This document shows positions 21,801 through 37,200 of a DNA stretch of 64,000 nt, piece by piece. Source of the DNA: Atherix ibis (lineage: Eukaryota > Arthropoda > Insecta > Diptera > Athericidae); contig CATQJD010000005.1 in assembly GCA_958298945.1 (NCBI GenBank), forward strand, positions 744,001 through 808,000, in the 5' to 3' direction. The position numbers and the translations under genes were made by a program. How positions within the stretch are numbered: the first letter of the stretch is position 1; each line of letters opens with the position of its first letter. Below the pieces are notes generated by a model. That model did no database searches and was not told where the DNA came from. It saw nothing but the letters and a program-made list of their open reading frames with translations.

Positions 21801-24800
21801 GTATGTTTAAGAGGAATATGAAGTAGTATGTATAAGAGGAATATGAAGTAGTATATTTAAGAGGAATATGAAGTAGTATATTTAAGAGGAATATGAAGTA
21901 TTATGTTTAAGAGGAATAAGAAATAGTATGTTTAAGAGGAATATGAAGTAGTATATTTTAGAGGAATATGAACTAGTATGTTTAAGAGGAATATCAAGTA
22001 GTATGCTTAAGACAAATATGAAGTAGTATGTTTAAGAGGAATATGAAGTAGTATGTTTAAGAGATATATGAAGTAGTATATTTAAGAGGAATATGAAGAA
22101 GTATGTTTAAGAGGAATATGAAGTAGTGTATTTAAGAGAAATATGAAGTAGTATGTTTAAGAGGAATATGAAGTAGTATGTTTAAGAGGAATATGAAGTA
22201 GTATATTTAAGAGGAATATGAAGTAGTATGTTTAAGAGGAATATGAAGTATTATGTTTAAGAGGAATATGAAATAGTATGTTTAAGAAGAATATGAAGTA
22301 GTATATTTAAAAGGAATATGAAGTTGTATGTTTAAGAGGAATATGAAGTAGTATGTTTAAGAGGAATATGAAGTAGTATGTTTAAGAGGTATATGAAGTA
22401 GTATGTTTAAGAGGAATATGAAGTAGTATGTTTAAGAGGAATATGAAGTAGTATTTTTAAGAGGAATATGAAGTAGTATGTTTAAGAGGAATATGAAGTA
22501 GTATGTTTAAGAGGAATATGAAGTAGTATGTTTAAGAGGAACATGAAGTAGTATGTTTAAGAGGAATATGAAGTAGTGTATTTAAAGAAATATGAAGTAG
22601 TATGTTTAAGAGGAATATGAAGTAGTATATTAAAGAGGAATACGAAGTAGTATGTTTAAGAGGAATATGAAGTAGTATGTTTAAGAGGAATATGAAATAG
22701 TATGTTTAAGAGGAATATGAAATAGTATGTTTAAGAGGAATATGAAGTAGTATGTTTAAGAGGAATATGAAGTAGTATGTTTAAGAGGAATATGAAGTAG
22801 TATGTTTAAGAGGAATATGAAGTGGTATGTTTAAGACGAATATGAAGTAGTATGTATAAGAGGAATATGAAGTAGTATATTTAAGAGGAATATGAAGTAG
22901 TATATTTAAGAGGAATATGAAGTATTATGTTTAAGAGGAATATGAAATAGTATGTTTATGAAGAATATGAAGTAGTATTTTTAAGAGGAATATGAAGTAG
23001 TATGTTTAAGAGGAATATGAAGTAGTATGTTTAAGAGGAATATGAAGTAGTATGTTTAAGAGGAATATGAAGTAGTATGTTTAAGAGGAATATGAAGTAG
23101 TATATTTAAGAGGAATATGAAGTAGTATGTTTAAGAGGAATATGAAATAGTATGTTTAAGAGGAATATGAAGTAGTATGCTTAAGAGAAATATGAAGTAG
23201 TATGTTTAAGAGGAATATGAAGTAGTATCTTTAAGAGGAATATGAAGTAGTATATTTAAGAGGAATATGAAGTAGTATCTTTAAGAGGAATATGAAGTGT
23301 TACGTTTAAGAGGAATATGAAATAGTATGTTAAAGAGGAATATGAAGTAGTATATTTAAGAGGAATATGAAGTAGTATGTTTAAGAGGAATATGAAGTAG
23401 TATGTTTAAGAGGAATATGAAGTAGTATGTTTAAGAGAAATATGAAGTAGTATGTTTAAGAGGAATATGAAGTAGTATCTTTAAGAGGAACATGAAGTGG
23501 TATATTTAAGAGGAATATGAAGTAGTATGTTTAAGAGGAATATGAAGTCGTATGTTTAAGAGGAATATGAAGTAGTATATTTAAGAGGAATATAAAGTAG
23601 TATGTTAAAGAGGAATATGAAGTAGTATGTTTAAGAGCAATATGAAGTAGTATATTTAAGAGGAATATAAAGTAGTATGTTTAAGAGGAATATAAAGTAG
23701 TGTATTTTAGAGGAATATGAAGTAGTATGTTTAAGAGAAATATGAAGTAGTATGTTTAAGAGGAATATGAAGTAGTATATTTAAGAGGAATATGAAATAG
23801 TATGTTTAAGACGAATATGAAGTAGTAAGTTTAAGAGGAGTATGAAGTAGTATGTTTAAGAGGAATATGAAGTAGTATATTTAAGAGGAATATGAAGTAG
23901 TATATTTAAGAGGAATATGAAGTATTATGTTTAAGAGGAATATGAAATAGTATGTTTAAGAGGAATATGAAGTAGCATATTTAAGAGGAATATGAAGTAG
24001 TATGCTTAAGAGGAATATGAAGTAGTATGTTTAAGAGGAATATGAAGTAGTATGTTTAAAAGGAATATGAAGTAGTATGTTTAAGAGGAATATGAAGTAG
24101 TGTATTTAAGAGGAATATGAAGTAATATGTTTAAGAGGAATATGAAGTAGTATGTTTAAGAGGAATATGAAGTGGGATATTTAAGAGGAATATGCAGTAG
24201 TATATTTAAGAAGAATATGAAGTAGTATGTTTAAGAGGAATATGAAGTAGTATGTTTAAGAGGAATATGAAATAGTACGTTTAAGAGGAATATGAAGTAG
24301 TATGTTTAAGCGGAATATGAAGTAGTATATTTAAGAGGAATATGAAGTAGTATGTTTAAGAGGAATATTAAGTAGTATGTTTAAGAGGAATATGAAGTAG
24401 TATGTTTAAGAGGAATATGAAGTAGTATGTTTACGAGGAATATGAAGTAGTATATTTAAGAGGAATATGAAGTAGTATGTTTAAGAGGAATATGAAGTAG
24501 TACGTTTAAAAGGAATATGAAGTAGTATGGTTAAAAGGAATATGAAGTAGTATGTTTAAGAGGAATTTGAAGTAGTATATTTAAGAGGAATATGAAGTTT
24601 TATGTTTAAGAGGAATATGAAGTAGTATGTTTAAGAGGAATATGAAGTTGTATATTTAAGAGGAATATGAAGTAGTACGTTTAAGAGGAATATGAAGTAG
24701 TATGTTTAAGAGGATTATGAAGTAGTATGTTTAAGAGGAATATGAAGTAGTATGTTTAAGAGGAATATGAAGTAGTATATTTAAGAGGAATATGAAGTAG

Positions 24801-26070
24801 TATGTTTAAGAGAAATATAAAGTAGTAGTATGTTTAAGAGGAATATGAAGTAGTATATTTAAGAGGAATATGAAATAGTATGTTTAAGACAAATATGAAG
24901 TAGTATGTTTAAGAGGAATATGAAGTAGTATATTTAAGAGGAATATGAAGTAGTATGTTTAAGAGGAATATGAAGTAGTATGTTTAAGAGGAATATTAAG
25001 AAGTATGTTTAAGAGGAATATGAAGTAGTATGTTTAAGAGGAATATGAAATAGTATTTTTAAGAGGAATATGAAGTAGTATATTTAAGAGGAATATGAAG
25101 TAGTATGTTTAAGAGAAATATGAAGTAGTATGTTTAAGAGGAAAATGAAGAAGTATGGTTAAGAGGAATATGAAGTAGTATGTTTAAGAGGAATTTGAAG
25201 TAGTATATTTAAGAGGAATATGAAGAAGTATGGTTAAGAGGAATATGAAGTAGTATGTTTAAGAGGAATATGAAGTAGTGTATTTAAGAGGAATATGAAG
25301 TAGTATGTTTAAGAGAAATATGAAGTAGTATGTTTAAGAGGAATATGAAGTAGTATATTTAAGAGGAATATGAAATAGTATGTTTAAAACAAATATGAAG
25401 TAGTATGTTTAAGAGGAATATGAAGTAGTATGTTTAAGAAGAATATGAAGTAGTATATTTAAGAAGAATATGAAGTAGTATATTTAAGAGGAATATGAAG
25501 TAGTATGTTTAAGAGGGATATGAATTAGTATGTTTAAGAGGAATATGAAGTAGTATGTTTAAGAGGAGTATGAAGTAGTATGTTTAAGAGGAAAATGAAG
25601 TAGTATGTTTAAGAGGAATATCAAGTAGTATGTTTAAGAGGAATATGAAGTAGTATGTTTAAGAGGAATATGAAGTAGTATGTTTAAGAGGAATATGAAG
25701 TAGTATGTTTAAGAGGAATATGAAGTAGTATGTTTAAGAGGAATTTGAAGTAGTTCATTTAAGAGGGATATGAAGTAGTATGTTTAAGAGGAATATGAAG
25801 TAGTATGTTTAAGAGGAATATGAAATAGTATATTTAAGAGGAATATGAAGTAGTATGTTTAAGAGGAATATCAAGTAGCTTGTTTAAGAGGAATATGAAG
25901 TAGTATGTTTAAGAGAAATATGAAGTAGTATGTTTAAGAGGAATATGAAATAGTATATTTAAGAGGAATATGAAATAGTTTGTTTAAGACAAACATGGAG
26001 TAGTATGTTTAAGAGGAATATGAAGTAGTTTGTTTAAGAGGAATATGAAGTAGTATATTTAAGAAGAATA
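15841..26070. repeat. About 4.95-kb higher-order tandem duplication (two copies)
   Basis: Copy A is about 15841-21000 and copy B about 21073-26070. Paired markers are GTGTATTTAAAG at 17621/22578, GTAGTAGTATG at 19870/24822, and GAATTTGAAGTAGTTCATTT at 20789/25741 (offset 4952 to 4957). At the left end the offset is 5232. The 275-bp excess equals the extra 350-bp repeat in copy A less three extra monomers in copy B. A 5-bp insertion near 18231 explains the change from 4957 to 4952. A third, partial relative lies at about 5200-7200. Confidence 0.85.
16661..17360. repeat. 350-bp tandem duplication (14 monomers, two copies)
   Basis: ATGAACTAGT, AATATCAAGTAG, AAGACAAAT and AGAGATATATG occur in the same order from 16661 and again from 17011. 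The copies are nearly identical. The homologous stretch in the following 4.95-kb unit (from about 21969) has a single copy, so this duplication is younger than the larger one or was lost there. Confidence 0.88.
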
Positions 26071-28149
26071 TGAAGTAGTATATTTAAGAGGAACATGAAG
26101 TAGTATGTTAAAGAGGAATATGAAGTAGTATGTTTAAGAGCAATATGAAGTAGTATATTTAAGAGGAATATAAAGTAGTATGTTTAAGAGGAATATGAAG
26201 TAGTGTATTTTAGAGGAATATGAAGTAGTATGTTTAAGAGAAATATGAAGTAGTATGTTTAAGAGGAATATGAAGTAATATATTTAAGAGGAATATGAAA
26301 TAGTATGCTTAAGACGAATATGAAGTAGTATGTTTAAGAGGAGTACGAAGTAGTATGTTTAAGAGGAATATGAAGTATTATATTTAAGAGTAATATGAAG
26401 TAGTATATTTAAGAGGAATATGAAGTATTATGTTTAAGAGGAATATGAAGTAGTATGTTTAAGAGGAATATGAAGTTGCATATTTAAGAGGAATATGAAG
26501 TAGTATGTTTAAGAGGAATATGAAGTAGTATGTTTAAGAGGAATATGAAGTATTATGTTTAAGAGGAATATGAAGTAGTATGTTTAAGAGGAATATGAAA
26601 TAGTATATTTAAGAGGAATATGAAGTAGTATGTTTAAGAGGAATATGAAGTAGTGTATTTAAGAGGAATATGAAGTAATATGTCTAAGAGGAATATGAAG
26701 TATTATGTTTAAGAGGAATATGAAATAGTATGTTTAAGAGGAATATTAAGTAGTATGTTTAAGCGGAATATGAAGTAGTATGTTTAAGAGGAATATGAAG
26801 TAGTATGTTTTAGAGGAATATTAAGTAGTATGTTTAAGAGGAATATGAAATAGTATGTTTAAGAGGAATATGAAGTAGTATGTTTAAGAGGAATATGAAG
26901 TAGTATATTTAATAGAAATATGAAGTAGTATGTTTAAGAGGAATATGAAGTAGTACGTTTAAAAGGAATATGAAGTAGTATGGTTAAGAGGAATATGAAG
27001 TAGTATGTTTAAGAGGATTTTGAAGTAGTATATTTAATAGGAATATGAAGTAGTATGTTTAAGTGGAATATGAAGTAGTATGTTTAAGAGGAATATGAAG
27101 TTGTATATTTAAGAGGATTATGAAGTAGTATGTTTAAGAGGAATATGAAGTAGTGTATTTAAGAGGAATATGAAGTAGTATGCTTAAGAGAAATATGAAG
27201 TAGTATGTTTAAGAGGAATATGAAGTAGTATATTTAAGAGGAATATGAAATAGTATGTTTAAGACAAATATGAAGTAGTATGTTTAAGAGGAATATGAAG
27301 TAGTATGTTTAAGAGGAATATGAAGTAGTATATTTAAGAAGAATATGAAACAGTATATTTGAGAGGAATATGAAGTTTTATGTTTAAAAGGGAATATGAA
27401 ATAGTATATTTAAGAGGAATATGAAGTAGTATATTTAAGAGGAATATGAAGTAGTACGGTTAAGAGGAATATGAAGTAGTATGTTTAAGAGGAATATGAA
27501 GTAGTATGTTTAAGAGGAATATGAAGTAGTATGTTTAAGAAGAATATGAAGTAGTATGTTTAAGAGGAATATGAAGTAGTATGTTTAAGAGGAATATGAA
27601 GTAGTATAGTTAAGAGGAATATGAAGTATTATATTTAAGAGGAATATGAAGTAGTATGTTTAAGAGGAATATGAAGTAGTATGTTTAAGAGGAATATGAA
27701 GTAGTATATTTAAGAGGAATATGAAGTAGTATGTTTAAGAGAAATATAAAGTAGTAGTATGTTTAAGAGGAATATGAAGTAGTATATTTAAGAGAAATAT
27801 GAAATAGTATGTTTAAGACAAATATGAAGTAGTATGTTTAAGAGGAATATGAAGTAGTATATTTAAGAGGAATATGAAGTAGTATGTTTAAGAGGAATAT
27901 GAAGTAGTATGTTTAAGAGGAATATTACGAAGTATGTTTAAGAGGAATATGAAGTAGTATGTTTAAGAGGAATATGAAATAGTATTTTTAAGAGGAATAT
28001 GAAGTAGTATATTTAAGAGGAATAAGAAGTAGTATGTTTAAGAGATATATGAAGTAGTATGTTTAAGAGGAAAATGAAGAAGTATGGTTAAGAGGAATAT
28101 GAAGTAGTATGTTTAAGAGGAATTTGAAGTAGTATATTTAAGAGGAATA

Positions 28150-31100
28150 TGAAATAGTATGTTTAAGACAAAAATGAAGTAGTATGTTTAAGAGGAATAT
28201 GAAGTAGTATGTTTAAGAGGAATATGAAGTAGTATATTTAAGAAGAATATGAAGTAGTATATTTAAGAGGAATATGAAGTAGTATGTTTAAGAGGGATAT
28301 GAATTAGTATGTTTAAGAGGAATCTGAAGTAGTATGTTTAAGAGGAATATGAAGTAGTATGTTTAAGAGGAATATGAAGTAGTATATATAAGAGGAATAT
28401 GATGTAGTATGTTTAAGAGGAATATGAAGTAGTATGTTTAAGGGGAATATGAAGTAGTATATTTAAGAGGAATATGAAGTAGTATATTTAAGAGGAATAT
28501 GAAGTAGTATGTTTAAGAGGAATATGAAGTAGTATGTTTAAGAGGAATATGAAATAGTATGTTTACGAGGAATATGAAATAGTATGTTTAAGAGGAATAT
28601 GAAGTAGTATGTTTAAGAGGAATATGAAGTAGTATGTTTAAGAGGAATATGAAATAGTATGTTTAAGAGGAATATGAAATAGTATGTTTAAGAGGAATAT
28701 AAAGTAGTATGTATAAAAGGAATATGAAGTAGTATATTTAAGAGGAATATGAAGTAGTATATTTAAGAGGAATATGAAGTATTATGTTTAAGAGGAATAT
28801 GAAATATTATGTTTAAGAGGAATATGAAGTAGTATATTTAAGAGGAATATGAAGTAGTATGTTAAAGAGGAATATGAAGTAGTATGTTTAAGACAAATAT
28901 GAAGCAGTATGTATAAGAGGAATATGAAGTAGTATGTTTAAGAGGAATATGAAGTAGTATATTTAAGAGGAATATGAAGAAGTATGTTTAAGAGGAATAT
29001 GAAGTAGTGTATTTAGAGAAATATGAAGTAGTATGTTTAAGAGGAATATGAAGTAGTATGTTTAAGAGGAATATGAAGTAGTATATTTAGAGGAATATGA
29101 AGTAGTATATTTAAGAGGAATATGAAGTATTATGTTTAAGAGGAATATGAAATAGTATGTTTCAGAGGAATATGAAGTAGTATATTTAAGAGGAATATGA
29201 AGAAGTATGTTTAAGAGGAATATGAAGTAGTATGTTTAAGAGGAATATGAAGTAGTATGTTTAAGAGGAATATGAAGTAGTATGTTTAAGAGGAATATGA
29301 AGTAGTATGTTTAGGAGGAATATGAAGTAGTATTTTTAAGAGGAATATGAAGTAGTTTGTTTAAGAGGAATATGAAGTAGTATGTTTAAGAGGAATATGA
29401 AGTAGTATGTTTAAGAGGAACATGAAGTAGTATGTTTAAGAGGAATATGAAGTAGTATATTTAAGAGGAATATGAAATAGTATGTTTAAGAGGAATATGA
29501 AGTAGTATATTTAAGAGGAATATGAAATAGTATGTTTAAGACAAAAATGAAGTAGTATGTTTAAGAGGAATATGAAGTAGTATGTTTAAGAGGAATATGA
29601 AGTAGTAAATTTAAGAAGAATATGAAGTAGTATATTTAAGAGGAATATGAAGTAGTATGTTTAAGAGGGATATGAATTAGTATGTTTAAGAGGAATATGA
29701 AGTAGTATGTTTAAGAGGAATATGAAGTAGTATGTTTAAGAGGAATATGAAGTAGTATATATAAGAGGAATATGATGTAGTATGTTTAAGAGGAATATGA
29801 AGTAGTGTATTGAAGAGGAATATGAAGTAGTATGTTTAAGAGGAACATGAAGTAGTATGTTTAAGAGGAATATGAAGTAGTATATTTAAGAGGAATATGA
29901 AGTAGTATATTTAAGAGGAATATGAAGTAGTATGTTTAAGAGGAATATGAAGTAGTATGTTTAAGAGGAATATGAAATAGTATGTTTACGAGGAATATGA
30001 AATAGTATGTTTAAGAGGAATATGAAGTAGTATGTTTAAGAGGAATATGAAGTAGTATGTTTAAGAGGAATATGAAATAGTATGTTTAAGAGGAATATGA
30101 AATAGTATGTTTAAGAGGAATATGAAGTAGTATGTATAAAAGGAATATGAAGTAGTATATTTAAGAGGAATATGAAGTAGTATATTTAAGAGGAATATGA
30201 AGTATTATGTTTAAGAGGAATATGAAATAGTATGTTTAAGAGGAATATGAAGTAGTATATTTAAGAGGAATATGAAGCAGTATGTTAAAGAGGAATATGA
30301 AGTAGTATGTTTAAGACAAATATGAAGCAGTATGTATAAGAGGAATATGAAGTAGTATGTTTAAGAGGAATATGAAGTAGTATATTTAAGAGGAATATGA
30401 AGAAGTATGTTTAAGAGGAATATGAAGTAGTGTATTTAGAGAAATATGAAGTAGTATGTTTAAGAGGAATATGAAGTAGTATGTTTAAGAGGAATATGAA
30501 GTAGTATATTTAGAGGAATATGAAGTAGTATATTTAAGAGGAATATGAAGTATTATGTTTAAGAGGAATATGAAATAGTATGTTTAAGAAGAATATGAAG
30601 TAGTATATTTAAGAGGAATATGAAGTAGTATGTTTAAGAGGAATATGAAGTAGTATGTTTAAGAGGAATATGAAGTAGTATGTTTAAGAGGAATATGAAG
30701 TAGTATGTTTAAGAGGAATATGAAGTAGTATGTTTAAGAGGAATATGAAGTAGTATTTTTAAGAGGAATATGAAGTAGTTTGTTTAAGAGGAATATGAAG
30801 TAGTATGTTTAAGAGGAATATGAAGTAGTATGTTTAAGAGGAACATGAAGTAGTATGTTTAAGAGGAATATGAAGTAGTATATTTAAGAGGAATATGAAA
30901 TAGTATGTTTAAGAGGAATATGAAGTAGTATGTTTAAGAGGAATATGAAGTAGTATGTTTAAGAGGAATATGAAGTAGTATGTTTAAGAGGAATATGAAG
31001 TAGTATGTTTAAGAGGAATATGAAGTAGTATTTATATGAGGAATATGAAATAGTATATTTAAGAGGAATATGAAGTAGTATATTTAAGAGGAATATGAAG

Positions 31101-34100
31101 TATTATGTTTAAGAGGAATATGAAATAGTATGTTTAAGAGGAATATGAAGTAGTATTTTTAAGAGGAATATGAAGTAGTATGTTTAAGAGGAATATGAAG
31201 TAGTATGTTTAAGAGGAATATGAAGTAGTATGTTTAAGAGGAATATGAAGTAGTATGTTTAAGAGGAATATGAAGTAGCATATTTAAGAGGAATATGAAG
31301 TAGTATGTTTAAGAAGAATATGAAGTAGTGTATTTAAGAGGAATATGAAGTAGTATGTTTAAGAGGAATATGAAGTAGTATGTTTGAGAGGAATATGAAG
31401 TAGTATATTTAAAGAGGAATATGAAGTAGTATCTTTAAGAGGAATATGAAGTATAAGGTTTAAGAGGAATATGAAATAGTATGTTTAAGAGGAATATGAA
31501 GTAGCATATTTAAGAGGAATATGAAGTAGTATATTTAAGAGGAATATGAAGTAGTACGTTTAAGAGGATTATGAAGTAGTGTATTTAAGAAGAATATGAA
31601 GTAGTATGTTTAAGAGGAATATGAAGTTGTATGTTTAAGAGGAATATGAAGTAGTATGTTTACGAGGAATATGAAGTAGTATGTTTAAGAGGAATATGAA
31701 GTAGTATTTTTAAGAGGAAAATGAAGTAGTTTGTTTAAGAGGAATATGAAGTAGTATGTTTAAGAGGAATATGAAGTAGTATGTTTAAGAGGAACATGAA
31801 GTAGTATGTTTAAGAGGAATATGAAGTAGTATATTTAAGAGGAATATGAAATAGTATGTTTAAGAGGAATATGAAGTAGTATATTTAAGAGGAATATGAA
31901 ATAGTATGTTTAAGACAAAAATGAAGTAGTATGTTTAAGAGGAATATGAAGTAGTATGTTTAAGAGGAATATGAAGTAGTATATTTAAGAAGAATATGAA
32001 GTAGTATATTTAAGAGGAATATGAAGTAGTATGTTTAAGAGGGATATGAATTAGTATGTTTAAGAGGAATATGAAGTAGTATGTTTAAGAGGAATATGAA
32101 GTAGTATGTTTAAGAGGAATATGAAGTAGTATATATAAGAGGAATATGATGTAGTATGTTTAAGAGGAATATGAAGTAGTCTATTGAAGAGGAATATGAA
32201 GTAGTATGTTTAAGAGGAACATGAAGTAGTATGTTTAAGAGGAATATGAAGTAGTATATTTAAGAGGAATATGAAGTAGTATATTTAAGAGGAATATGAA
32301 GTAGTATGTTTAAGAGGAATATGAAGTAGTATGTTTAAGAGGAATATGAAATAGTATGTTTACGAGGAATATGAAATAGTATGTTTAAGAGGAATATGAA
32401 GTAGTATGTTTAAGAGGAATATGAAGTAGTATGTTTAAGAGGAATATGAAATAGTATGTTTAAGAGGAATATGAAATAGTATGTTTAAGAGGAATATGAA
32501 GTAGTATGTATAAAAGGAATATGAAGTAGTATATTTAAGAGGAATATGAAGCAGTATATTTAAGAGGAATATGAAGTATTATGTTTAAGAGGAATATGAA
32601 ATAGTATGTTTAAGAGGAATATGAAGTAGTATATTTAAAAGGAATATGAAGTAGTATGTTAAAGAGGAATATGAAGTAGTATGTTTAAGACAAATATGAA
32701 GCAGTATGTATAAGAGGAATATGAAGTAGTATGTTTAAGAAGAATATGAAGTAGTATATTTAAGAGGAATGTGAAGAAGTATGTTTAAGAGGAATATGAA
32801 GTAGTGTATTTAGAGAAATATGAAGTAGTATGTTTAAGAGGAATATGAAGTAGTATGTTTAAGAGGAATATGAAGTAGTATATTTAGAGGAATATGAAGT
32901 AGTATATTTAAGAGGAATATGAAGTATTATGTTTAAGAGGAATATGAAATAGTATGTTTAAGAAGAATATGAAGTAGTATATTTAAGAGGAATATGAAGT
33001 AGTATGTTTAAGAGGAATATGAAGTAGTATGTTTAAGAGGAATATGAAGTAGTATGTTTAAGAGGAATATGAAGTAGTATGTTTAAGAGGAATATGAAGT
33101 AGTATGTTTAAGAGGAATATGAAGTAGTATTTTTAAGAGGAATATGAAGTAGTATGTTTAAGAGGAATATGAAGTAGTATGTTTAAGAGGAATATGAAGT
33201 AGTATGTTTAAGAGGAATATGAAGTAGTATGTTTAAGAGGAATATGAAGTAGTATGTTTAAGAGAAATATGAAGTAGTATGTATATGAGGAATATGAAAT
33301 AGTATATTTAAGAGGAATATGAAGTAGTATATTTAAGAGGAATATGAAGTATTATGTTTAAGAGGAATATGAAATAGTATGTTTAAGAGGAATATGAAGT
33401 AGTATTTTTAAGAGGAATATGAAGTAGTATGTTTAAGAGGAATATGAAGTAGTATGTTTAAGAGGAATATGAAGTAGTATGTTTAAGAGGAATATGAAGT
33501 AGTATGTTTAAGAGGAATATGAAGTAGCATATTTAAGAGGAATATGAAGTAGTATGTTTAAGAAGAATATGAAGTAGTGTATTTAAGAGGAATATGAAGT
33601 AGTATGTTTAAGAGGAATATGAAGTAGTATGTTTGAGACGAATATGAAGTAGTATATTTAAAGAGGAATATGAAGTAGTATCTTTAAGAGGAATATGAAG
33701 TATAAGGTTTAAGAGGAATATGAAATAGTATGTTTAAGAGGAATATGAAGTAGTATATTTAAGAGGAATATGAAGTAGTATATTTAAGAGGAATATGAAG
33801 TAGTACGTTTAAGAGGGTTATGAAGTAGTGTATTTAAGAAGAATATGAAGTAGTATGTTTAAGAGGAATATGAAGTTGTATGTTTAAGAGGAATATGAAG
33901 TAGTATATTTAAGAGGAACATGAAGTAGTATAATTAAGAGGAATATGAAGTACTATGTTGAAGAGGAATATGAAATAGTATGTCGAAGAGGAATATGAAA
34001 TAGTATGTTTAAGAGGAATATGAAATAGTATGTATAAGAGGAATATGAAGTATTATGTTTAAGAGGAATATGAAGGAGTATGTTTAAGAGGAATATGAAG

Positions 34101-34280
34101 TAGTATGTTTAAGTGGAATATGAAGTAGTATGTTTCAGAGGAATATGAAGTAGTATGTATAAGAGGAATATGAAGTAGTATACTTAAGAGGAACATGAAG
34201 TAGTATATTTAAGAGGAATATGAAGTAGTATATTTAAGAGGAATATGAAGTAGTATGTTTAAGAGAAATATGAAGTGGTA
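28150..34280. repeat. Higher-order duplications of about 1.42 kb and 2.37 kb
   Basis: A 24-bp monomer reading GTGTATTTAGAGAAAT is at 29007, 30430 and 32804, giving spacings of 1423 and 2374 bp. The marker AAGACAAAAATG is at about 28166, 29539 and 31913, giving 1373 and 2374 bp. The region therefore contains three related segments with internal gains or losses of whole monomers. Related sequence also lies at about 8380 in the left block. Confidence 0.8.
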
Positions 34281-37200
34281 TATTTAAGAGGAATATGAAG
34301 TAGTATATTTAAGAGGAATATGAAGTAGTGTATTTAAGAGGAATATGAAGTAGTATGTTTAAGAGGAATATAAAGTAGAATGTTTAAGAGGAATATGAAG
34401 TAGTATATTTAAGAGGAATATGAAGTATTATGTTTAAGAGGAATATGAAATAGTATGTTTAAGAAGAATGTGAAGTAGTATATTTAAGAGGAATATGAAG
34501 TAGCATGTTTAAGAGGAATATGAAGTAGAATGTTTAAGAGGAATATGAAGAAGTATGGTTAAGAGGATATGAAGTAGTATGTTTAAGAGGAATTTGAAGT
34601 AGTATATTTAAGAGGAATATAAAGAAGTATGGTTAAGAAGAATATGAAGAAGTATGTTTAAGAGGAATATGAAGTAGTATATTTAAGAGGAATATGAAGT
34701 AGTATGTTTAAGAGGAATATGAAGTAGTGTATTTAAGAAAGATATGAAGTAGTGTGTTTAAGAGAAATATGAAGTAGTATGTTTAAGAGGAATATGAAGT
34801 AGTATGTTTAAGAGGAATATGAAGTAGTATGTTTAAGAGGAATATGAAGTAGTATGTTTAAGTGGAATATGAAGTAGTATGTTTCAGAGGAATATGAAGT
34901 ATTATGTATAAGAGAAATATGAAGTAGTATATTTAAGAGGAACATGAAGTAGTATGTTTAAGAGGAATATGAAGTAGTATAATTAAGAGGAATATGAAGT
35001 AGTATGTTTAAGAGAAATATGAAGTGGTATATTTAAGAGGAATATGAAGTAGTATATTTAAGAGGAATATGAAGTAGTGTATTTAAGAGGAATATGAAGT
35101 AGTATGTTTAAGAGGAATATGAAGTAGTATGTTTAAGAGAATTATGAAGTAGTATATTTAAGAGGAATATGAAGTAGTATATTTAAGAGGAATATGAAAT
35201 AGTATGTTTAAGAAGAATGTGAAGTAGTATATTTAAGAGGAATATGAAGTAGTATGTTTAAGAGGAATATGAAGAAGTATGGTTAAGAGGAATATGAAGT
35301 AGTATGTTTAAGAGGAATATGAAGAAGTATGGTTAAGAGGAATATGAAGTAGTATGATTAAGAGGAATTTGAAGTAGTATATTTAAGAGGAATATGAAGA
35401 AGTATGGTTAAGAAGAATATGAAGTAGTATGTTTAAGAGGAATATGAAGTAGTATATTTAAGAGGAATATGAAGTAATATGTTTAAGAGGAATATGAAGT
35501 AGTGTATTTAAGAGGAATATGAAGTAGTATGTTTAAGAGAAATATGAAGTAGTATGTTTAAGAGGAATATGAAGTAGTACATTTAAGAGGAATATGAAAT
35601 AGTATGTTTAAGACAAACATGAAGTAGTATGTTTAAGAGGAATATGAAGTAGTATGTTTAAGAGGAATATGAATTAGTATATTTAAGAAGAATCTGAAGT
35701 AGTATATTTAAGAGGAATATGAAGTAATATGTTTAAGAGGAATATGAATTAGTATGTTTAAGAGGAATATGAAGTAGTATGTTTTAGAGGAATATGAAGT
35801 AGTATGTTTAAGAGGAATATGAAGTAGTATATATAAGAGGAATATGAAGTAGTATGTTTAAGAGGAATATGAAGTTGTATGTTTAAGAGGAATATGAAGT
35901 AGTATATTTAAGAGGAACATGAAGTAGTATAATTAAGAGGAATATGAAGTACTATGTTGAAGAGGAATATGAAATAGTTTGTCGAAGAGGAATATGAAAT
36001 AGTATGTTTAAGAGGAATATGAAATAGTATGTATAAGAGGAATATGAAGTATTATGTTTAAGAGGAATCTGAAGTAGTATGTTTAAGAGGAATATGAAGT
36101 AGTATGTTTAAGTGGAATATGAAGTAGTATGTTTCAGAGGAATATGAAGTAGTATGTATAAGAGGAATATGAAGTAGTATACTTAAGAGGAACATGAAGT
36201 AGTATATTTAAGAGGAATATGAAGTAGTATATTTAAGAGGAATATGAAGTAGTATGTTTAAGAGAAATATGAAGTGGTATATTTAAGAGGAATATGAAGT
36301 AGTATATTTAAGAGGAATATGAAGTAGTGTATTTAAGAGGAATATGAAGTAGTATGTTTAAGAGGAATATAAAGTAGTGTATTTAAGAGGAATATGAAGT
36401 AGTATGTTTAAGAGGAATATGAAGTAGTATGTTTGAGAGGAATATGAAGTAGTATATTTAAAGAGGAATATGAAGTAGTATCTTTAAGAGGAATATGAAG
36501 TATAAGGTTTAAGAGGAATATGAAATAGTATGTTTAAGAGGAATATGAAGTAGTATATTTAAGAGGAATATGAAGTAGTATATTTAAGAGGAACATGAAG
36601 TAGTACGTTTAAGAGGGTTATGAAGTAGTGTATTTAAGAAGAATATGAAGTAGTATGTTTAAGAGGAATATGAAGTTGTATGTTTAAGAGGAATATGAAG
36701 TAGTATATTTAAGAGGAACATGAAGTAGTATAATTAAGAGGAATATGAAGTACTATGTTGAAGAGCAATATGAAATAGTATGTCGAAGAGGAATATGAAA
36801 TAGTATGTTTAAGAGGAATATGAAATAGTATGTATAAGAGGAATATGAAGTATTATGTTTAAGAGGAATATGAAGTAGTATGTTTAAGAGGAATATGAAG
36901 TAGTATGTTTAAGTGGAATATGAAGTAGTATGTTTCAGAGGAATATGAAGTAGTATGTATAAGAGGAATATGAAGTAGTATACTTAAGAGGAACATGAAG
37001 TAGTATATTTAAGAGGAATATGAAGTAGTATATTTAAGAGGAATATGAAGTAGTATGTTTAAGAGAAATATGAAGTGGTATATTTAAGAGGAATATGAAG
37101 TAGTATATTTAAGAGGAATATGAAGTAGTGTATTTAAGAGGAATATGAAGTAGTATGTTTAAGAGGAATATAAAGTAGTATGTTTAAGAGGAATATGAAG